Origin: Branchiostoma floridae
Lineage: Eukaryota > Chordata > Leptocardii > Amphioxiformes > Branchiostomatidae
NCBI RefSeq assembly: GCF_000003815.2
Contig: NW_023365788.1
Span: 1 to 64,000, forward strand
DNA: 64,000 bases
Direction of reading: 5' to 3'
How positions within the stretch are numbered: position 1 is the stretch's first letter; every line of letters starts with the position of its first letter. Made by a program: the position numbers and the translations under genes. Below the pieces are notes generated by a model, which saw nothing but the letters and a program-made list of their open reading frames with translations, did no database searches and was not told the origin of the DNA. Below, one piece after another: positions 46,401 to 55,400 of this stretch.

Positions 46401-49400
46401 GCTCGGCATATTCGGATGAATTTCCAAGAAACTTGATAGTGGGGCATAGGATTTCAGTTGCAGTTTCTTACAACCAATCATGTGGCTCATTATGTGCAGT
46501 GAAAATCGACGTCTCCGGCTCATTTCGTACAAATCGTAGCGATTGGCTAGCCAGTAAATAGATTGTCTCACACTGTACAAATCAAACGGCTGCCGCCAGC
46601 ATGGCGCCATGGCAACAGCCAATGTGTGGCGGGAAGACCACCAGAGCGCCGCTCACGTGCGCCTCACAGGCGGGATGTCAATCAACCCGCTGTTTATTTC
46701 CGCGGGTGCGGCCTGGAACTGGGATGGCCGTATTTGCCAAAATCATCTCGCGCACGGAACAGTCGGCTTTCCGAGCAACGCTCGCATATGCAGAAAAACT
46801 GCACTGAGTAGCGGAGCAGACTCTTCAAAGGGTGACTCAACACAGTGTAAGCTGGAAATTGGAAAATGAACAGCATTTTATAAGTGTATGTAAACTTTAC
46901 TAGAACTTGTAGAAGACCCATCAGTTCGTTTTGCTACTCTATTGAGTATCGTATTATACTCTACTCTTCACTTCAGATAGCCGTGCGTGGTGACTATATA
47001 AATTAATGAACGAATATGTACAAGAAAACACGTCACCCATTCATTAGTCGCGGCCAAAATAGTATAGAAGAAAAGTTGTAGATGTGAAGGTAGAAAAATC
47101 TCATTTTAAATTTTATTTTCATAGTATTGTTCAGGCGATAGTGCAACGCTATTACTATTAGTGTTCGCCCGCTCTGGCTGTTGCCCCGCAATAATGGACG
47201 TAATGCATGCCTCTAACAATGTCTAATAGTCTTACCTACGGACTTTATTGCTCTTCTGGTCGCTGCGCTTAGTGTACGGAAGGGGGCGCTGTCGCACGGC
47301 TTCATACAATTTAGGGACTTAGACAAAATTTGGCCGGGCGGCGGCAATTTTTTCTAAGTGTTTTACGGCGCCCGAAGCGTCCGGCGGTCCTGAACTGCCG
47401 AACGTGCTGAACCACTTAATGACGGTTCACCGCCCGGCGCTCGGACCGGCAGCCTCGCGGGCCGGACGGCTTTCACGTAGGCGGACCGTGTGGACTGCCC
47501 TTGGACCGGTCCGAACCGTTCGGTGCGAGTTGATTTTCACACAGGTAGAACTAGAACTAGAGTAGGAATCGATTCCAGGGTCGAGCTCAACTCAGACAAT
47601 TTTTAATGACTTGTATTCGTTATGTTGGATGGTGGCATAAAGCCGGCAGCCCCATATTTGAGAGGGCTCGGGCATACATGTAACCCATAAGCATCAAATC
47701 TCTGCATGTATTATAAAAGGGACCCAACTCACTTATTGAGAAGAGTAGGGATTGACCCAACATGCTTAAAAAGCTTAACACACAAGCCATAGAGACTGCA
47801 TTGCATAAATATCCGAGGTTAAACTCACGTTCATGTTCAAAGCTATTTCTAAACACCTAAATTTACAATTATTATTAAACATTGCCAGGATCCCCCCATG
47901 CAGACCCTCTTTATAGGGAGACTGTATTGCATGAATATCCAAGGTTATACTCAAGGTCATGTTCAAAGCCAATTGTAAACACCTAAATTTACAATTATTA
48001 TTAAACATTGCCAGGATCCCCCCATGCAGACCCTCTTTGAAATTCATCCTATCTAAAACTCCTATAGGAAAGTATGTCCAGGGCATCAGGAAAGCCTTCC
48101 AGGACGAGCTGGCAGCAGCCAGCACCGTAGCAGAGGAGTCTATCTCCAGTATCCGGACGGTACGAATGTTTTCTGGGGAAGAGAAGAGCAAGAGGGACTA
48201 CAACGTCAGCGTGGACAAGAGCTACGGCTACGGCAAGAAACTGGCGCTGGCTGGCGGAGGGTTCAACGGCATTGTGGGAGTGGTGGCGTTTGTAAGAAAA
48301 ATGTTTGATTTGTTAATCCTGCAATCTTGTATACGATAGATTGTTAAAAACCGTTGTTATTGCAGTCAACCTTAAAAACTTTTTAAAAAGTCTTTACGTA
48401 ACTCAGCAAGGCAGACAATAATCAGGGCTTTGAAACATTGGTTGTTCTATCATTGTAATGTATGATCACAAACTGAGAGCATTCCTGGGATAGTGCATGT
48501 GTCACATAAATTTCCAACTGTCGTGTTACAGTACAAGTCATCTTCGATCCCAATTGGTTCTCGCACAGCCTGATTGAAAATTCTTTAACATAAAAATCGT
48601 ACGTTGGCCTAAGACTTCATAATTGTAATGATGACTGCTACTTCCTGCAGTCAAGTGGCGCAAGAATGCAGTTGCAGTATCCTCAAGTCTTTATCCTTCT
48701 GTTCTCTGATATTTATTTTTGATAAGATTGAAAAAGACTGATATTTGTTTGATGTATGAATGTGTGTTCCACTGATATAGGGAGCCATAGTGCTGGTTCT
48801 GTGGTACGGAGCCAAACTGGTCATCATGGAGCAGGAGCATCCCGGCACAGGGATCACTATCGGCACCCTCACAGGTCAGCACTATCACTGTAGATTACTG
48901 CAGTTAAGTTTGCAGGCAAAAGTTTCTGCTTTTACAGTACTTTGATGCCCGTAACACAGTCAAAAAGCATTTTTGGACGCCTAATTCAAAAATTGCCGGG
49001 AACTTGAGCAGATTGAGCAAATGTCTTTAGAGCTAAATACCTTCGAAGTTGTCAGCCAACCAATATTACTGTAACTGTTGTGTAACTGTGGCATTATGTG
49101 ATTGTTTTCAGGCCATTGTATTCAATGAGTGTATCACACCCCTTATGTAATTAGTGTCCAAACTGCTGCAGCAGTGGGAAATTTGAAAGCTTCATACTCT
49201 TTAAATTATTGTGTTACAAAAAAGTTTCAGTTCAACACTATATGTTGAATAATATCTCTTCAGAAGCGGTGCTCTTCTTGTAGGTCATTGATGAACGTGT
49301 TTTTCTTTCCTCAGGTTTCATGATGTACACCCTGAATGTGGCCATGGCTTTTGCCTTCATCTCCAGTCTGTATGGGGACTTTATGCAGGTGGGTACATGT

Positions 49401-52400
49401 TGGATGCCCTCAAATCACGTATCTCCTAATTCTTGCCTCTGTACATGAGTGTGCAGGGAGTCTATTTGTTTGTTTATTTGAACCTTTATTTATTCATGAA
49501 AGCTCAAATTGGCCTGCAAGCCGCTTTTCATTGAGGTCATGATCATGAGGGAAAAGGCATTAGTGTCACTGACAGACAAAGCATATTTTTTCGGTGTGTC
49601 TGTTTTTGATGGTGCGTGTCCGTAGTTAATTGAATGTAGATAAAGTATAAAGTGAGTGGGAAGATGACAGCAATGGGCAGGAAGTTCAGTTCAGAGTTGA
49701 TAGAAATAGACTAAACTGTGCATTCCACATGAATGACTAACAGTAGTGTCTTCTACGTACTGTTTATCATGTCTCAGATGATGAGAAACTTAAATTATTT
49801 CAGAGGCATAGAGAGCGAGATCTTCGAATTCTTGTATGTAATAATGTCAGGGCTCGAAATAGTTTTTTCTGCATACCTGCACTGGTGCACGTAACACTGA
49901 AAATTACCTGCACCAGACAAATTATACCCACACTACTCTGAATTTATGAAGTATGGATCATACTAAAATTGTTCAGGAACCATTGCTCTTTTTTCTTCTA
50001 TACTTTATACGTAACAGTCAATGCAGCTAATGACAATCCACATACACCTACATCATATGACATTTATGTATGAAACCCAGCACATGGACCAGTGCAGGTT
50101 TGGTGTAGGTAGACACCAGAAATACCTGCACATCTCCAATTTTACCTGCACTAACCTGCATATGCAGGTAGTATTTCGAATGTGCCCTGAATGTGCATAC
50201 AGTGTATTAAGTGTTGTAACATTTATTTCGTGTTTTTTTTTTGCACAATATCTAAGACATATTGAACACAAATTTTCTGCTCCCTGTCAAGGCCTTGGGA
50301 GCCTCTGAACGTATCTTTGACCTGCTGGACAGGAAGGCAGAAGTGAACATGTCTGGTGGGAAGGTTTTGGATGGACTGCATGGAGGTTAGCACGTTTACA
50401 CTTACGCTTACACTTACGCTTACACTTATGCTTACACTTACGCTTACACTTACGCTTACACTTACACTTACACTTACGCTTACACTTACACTTACACTTA
50501 CACTTACGCTTACACTTACACTTACGCTTACGCTAGACTTGTAAAGCTGCGCTCCCACCGCACTTGTGTCAAGCTTCCGTCACTGCGGGGTTCGAAAGAT
50601 GCTTAACGAATTTCAGAAATAAAGAATGAATTTTCTTTATTTTTGTGTATTTTGTCGTCTTCTAAGTATAAAAAATTGGAGAAAATAACATAACAGTGAC
50701 GCAGTGAATGAACCCCGCAGTGACGCAAGCTTGACACAAGTGCGGTGGGAGCGCACCTTTACTCACATAATGAATAGCTTAAAATATCAATTAAAAACAG
50801 AATGAATGACAAATCCAAATATATTATCTATTATTCATCATACATTCTGTTTTTGATCATTGATTGTTTCAGAACATTTTTTCTTATCTGATATTTTGTT
50901 CAGCATTTATGATCATCGACAATTTAAAGTAAAGAAATTTTTTATAAATGTCCTGTTGTTTTTTAAACCTTTTTCAGGGATTCTGTTCAAAAATGTGTCA
51001 TTCACTTATCCATCCAGACCTGACTCTGAAGTTCTGAAGGTGAGAGAGCTACTTTACTTTGGTCATGATATGGAATCACATTTTTTGATAACAATTAAGG
51101 CCACAGCAAGTAAATTTTATGGATGACATCCTCTGCAGACTGCAAAAATAGTGAGATAGGGCAAAAAAAAAACAAGATGGGTAAAAAAAAACAAGATGGC
51201 TAAATTTTCAAAAAAGACACCATAAATGTTTAAGAAGAGTTAAAGTGACAAAACATGGTAGTACTGACGACAAATCATTCCTGTATTAAAGAAGTGAACT
51301 TATCTAGTGTAGTAAAAGTGATACTAGTGTGGTAGACTGGTAATCTCGAACCAGATCCACGGTGCGTAATGTATAGTATCAAACTTCCTGTAGGTATCAC
51401 TTACCAAGTTGGCAACTTAACTTATGACTTCCATAGTGGTGCCACTTTTCCAACTATCCAGCTGGTTTCACTTCTATAACAGTTACTACAATCATGGCTA
51501 CCTCGCTAATGTCACTCCTACAAGTACAATCATTAGGCTCCAACACAACATGCTTTCCCATTTTGGTACTTTCTTGTCACGTTGACCATCTCCGAAGAAG
51601 AAAAAAAATCTTGTTTTTTTTTCTGAAATCAGGCAAAAATTAATGAGCGCACGGATGTCATCCATAAAATTTACTTGCTGTGGCCTAAAGGTAATAGTCA
51701 GTGGGACATTTGCTGGGACCTTTGACCTTATTTCCTGTCAATGTCCCTAGCTGCCTTGCATGAGGAAATAACACAATATTGTACAGTGACTGTATTTGAA
51801 CCACTTAAACGTGATTGGAACCTTCGGATCCAAGAAACATCATTATGTACATGTATGGTTGATCCTGCTGTTCTTTTCCGCACCCCAGGAAGTGTCCTTC
51901 GCTGTAGAGCCAGGTAAGGTGGTGGCTCTGGTGGGACCCTCGGGTGGAGGCAAGTCCACCATCGTCAGTCTCATTGAGCGATTCTACGACCCCAATTCAG
52001 GAACAATCTTGCTGGGTGAGTTTTGAGGACTGTTGTACTCTTTTAGATTGTAAGGTTTTCAGTTGTGTGTAACTCATGTCTGAGATGTCCTCCCCTTTTG
52101 CTTGTTGAAATGATCTTCTTTAAAGCATAACAGCATTGAAACAGCCTAACGCTAATTTTTTTACCTCAGACATGATTCTTACTTCTCTACTTCATAGCAG
52201 TTTTATTAAATTCTTTTTCAAGATTAACGGTGTCATTTACTCCATATTTCATGTTCATACTCCATTTTCATGTCCATACTCAATTCAACCTTAAAGTTTA
52301 TTCTTGATACGATTATAGAAAATTATAATTCTGCACATTTGGAAGTTTGAGGGAAAATAGTTCATCTTACTTTCTCTATTTCAGGTAACATCCATTGGCA

Positions 52401-55400
52401 TAATACCGGTCGGTTTACTGCAATTTCTCAAGCAATGCTAATTTGGCAAATGATCAACGCATCATTTTCTCCAGTTACATGTTGCTGTTACAGCTTACCT
52501 TTGCCACTTCTTCTGTGTAAATTATTTTGTCTCTCTGGTCCTGCTAAAAACATAATATCGTAATTGGAACACACCGCGGAATTGCACGGAGAACGGGCGC
52601 GTGGTTGGAAGGGGGTGCACTATACCGGCCGAACGAAACACGGCACAATTAACTGCCGCTATGTACCTTTATACATCCTCTGTTGTTCGTTTCTTTCCTG
52701 TTAGTAGTTGCACAAAACAAAAATCTGCATGAGCATACAAAAAGTCATGAGAAAATGGGCGTATACTGACAAGAATTTTCATTTAATTTTGGTCCGTCAC
52801 AACCGCTATGACGTAAAACTTTACTGCTGGCGTAGCATTAAAAATGGCGGGAAAATGGCGGCGTACGTTCAATTTGACCCATTCAGCCGTAGATCCGGGC
52901 GATAATGCAACGGTTCCTCACACTTTTACATGAGTTGTAGGTCACCAAAAGAAATTCAAGATTGCTGTTGAATCATGCTCGTCTTGTGCCGTGAGCACAT
53001 GTGATTATTATCTACAAATCTGGCGATGAACGTGACAGTGTGTTTGTCCCACGACGAGCTCGCCTGCCCCGAAAATGACCTGAAGACTTTTGGCCTTGTT
53101 GTCTTCGAATGCATTGTTATCGATGCTTTGTAAATTATGTATTGGACACCTAGATGTCTGAAGTGTGCATACCTCAGAAATAACTATAATTGTTGCATGT
53201 GTAGATCTCTTTAAGTTCCACTATTTTTAATCGACCGGTATAAGGCTTATGACCGGTATTATGCCAATGCATGTTACATGTTACTTGCTGTTATGTTGTG
53301 CTCCAAGCCTTCATTCTCACTTTGCTGTTAAGATATTAGTTATCAACAAGAGTTTTATAGGTTACAGAAAAGTTAGCAAAACCTCGTTTTCTAAGGTGTC
53401 AATCATTCTGTTTCCATGACAACAGAGGTGCATGTTACTTGTCTTTTACTCTTGTGCTCCAAGCCTTCATTCTCACTTTACTATACTGTTAATGTATGAG
53501 TTGTTAACAAGTTTTTATTAGGTTATAGAAAAGTTAGCAACTTTCTAAGGTGTCAATCATTCTGTTTCCATGACAACAGAGGCGCATGTTGCCTTTTACT
53601 GTTGTGCTCCAAGCCTTCATTCCCACTTTGCTGTGTTATACAGTTGTCAACAAGTTATTATTAGGTTACAGCAAAGTTAGCAACCTCACTTTCTAAGGTG
53701 TCAATCATTCTGTTTCCATGGCAACACAGGTGGACATGACCTGTCCACGCTGGATCCCAAGTGGTTCCGTCAGCACATCTCCATGGTGAGCCAGGAGCCC
53801 ACGCTGTTTGCCACCACCATCAAGGAGAACATCGCGTACGGGCGGGAAGCCACCGACGAGGAGATCGAGGACGCTGCCAGGCAGGCCAACGCCCACCAGT
53901 TCATCTCCGAGTTTGAGGTATGGTTTGTTTGTTTTATCCTTTATTTATTCAAGAAAACTCAAATTGGCTGCTGGTCGTTTATCTTTGAAATCATAAGGGA
54001 AGAGGTAAGGGCTGTACAAAATGTAACAAAGATACAGCTTACTTGATTGATGTCCCAATGAATCAATAGTCTCATGATCCAAATAAAACCATAAACGTGG
54101 TGTCAATGAACATCCCATAGCTACATTGTAAATTATCTTGTTGCCTGCAACTTGCAAATTAAAGCTTCTTCATAAATTTAATGGTAAATTCTTGATTTTG
54201 TAGGTGGGATTGATTTTGACTCAGGTTTTTCTTACAAACCTCAAAGACTCTTTACTTATTTCTGGTAAGTGTTTCAGTAACTGTGACACCATGTATATTG
54301 TAGTGGAGAGAGGTAATTCATCTGTTTGTTCTACATTAAACCACAAAAGACTGAGTCAGACTTGTTCCTGTGTTGTTTATTTCTCCTGTAGGAGGGCTAT
54401 GACACCATGGTAGGGGAGAGAGGTGTGCGTCTGTCCGGAGGTCAGAAACAGAGGGTCGCCATCGCAAGGTCACTCATCATGAACCCCACCATCCTGCTAC
54501 TGGATGAGGTCAGAACTAAGTTGGTTATTTTTTCCTTCTCCAACCAAAAAATTCATCTCACAGCAGCAAATGTTGGTAGTTGTGATTTCAAAATACATGT
54601 AGAATATAACAGCTGTCTATTCTACTCTGACTCCCAGGCTTTTAGCCAGGCATGCGTCAACGCGTCATTTGGACGCACATTTCTTAGAATAACAAGAAAT
54701 TTGATGCCCCTAGACGCCCTATCCTGCGGAGAAAATCGTCTGACAAGCATGAAATTCTGATTGACCAGGGATGCTACCAGGTCATCTGTGGTGGCAGTCT
54801 TCTACTGTGACATCTGTAAAAGTATCTTTGCCTCCTTGGGATACCTTAGAATGCACTGTTTTAACTCAAAACCATCAAAAACTCTGCACCATGAAGAGTG
54901 GATGCCCCCAGACCCCCCTACAATAGTCACTTACCGCGACTCACCAATAAGTTTGGACTCCCTATTATAAAATCCTAGCTAAAAGCCTGCTGACTCCTAC
55001 ATGTACTTCTGAACTAGAGATCCAGAACCACCCAGGGTGTGTGTAGCCCTGGTGGTTAAGTGACCCTGCCTCTCTCTGTTCTCTAGTTCAGTAGTTCAAA
55101 TCCCTTTTTTGTCACTCAACTAAAAAGGAAAACTACCATAATGGTTCATAATCGTTAATGTCATAAAGTCATTTCCCCAACCATGAACCAGTCCTGTAGT
55201 CTGTACATAGTGACTGTCTTCTCTGTCAAGATCAGTAGAAGATTTAACTTAGTTTTTTTTTTTAGCTGACTAAAACGTTATGATCGTGATCCCTTTATTT
55301 ATTTTCATATCATACTTTTGCTAACCTTTTACTTGAATTGTCAAAAATCATGCAATGAATTGGTGTGGCGTGATGTGAGATCGTAATTTTTCTGCCCCCC

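Larger units (their letters stand above)
41046..47545. mobile_element. 6.5-kb TIR-bounded unit in transporter intron 7
   Basis: The terminus CCTGTGTGAAAAT (41046) is inverted at the right end (47533-47545). Flanks are TAGAACTG (left) and TAGAACTA (right), an 8-bp target duplication with one mismatch. Both ends carry dense GC-rich palindromic motifs of the CGGACGG/CCGAACGGTTCGG type (41065-41545 and 47330-47525), and similar blocks occur at about 43585 and 44500. No transposase is recognised. The interior contains exon-like segments on both strands. An 8-bp duplication fits hAT, P or KDZ-type elements; which one is not resolved. Confidence 0.65.

Noticed and set aside
50391-50535. Interstitial telomere repeat
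   Set aside because: The units are CTTACA/CTTACG, not TTAGGG; ordinary minisatellite.
53705-53896. Minus-strand ORF over exon 14
   Set aside because: Antisense shadow of the ABC domain exon.
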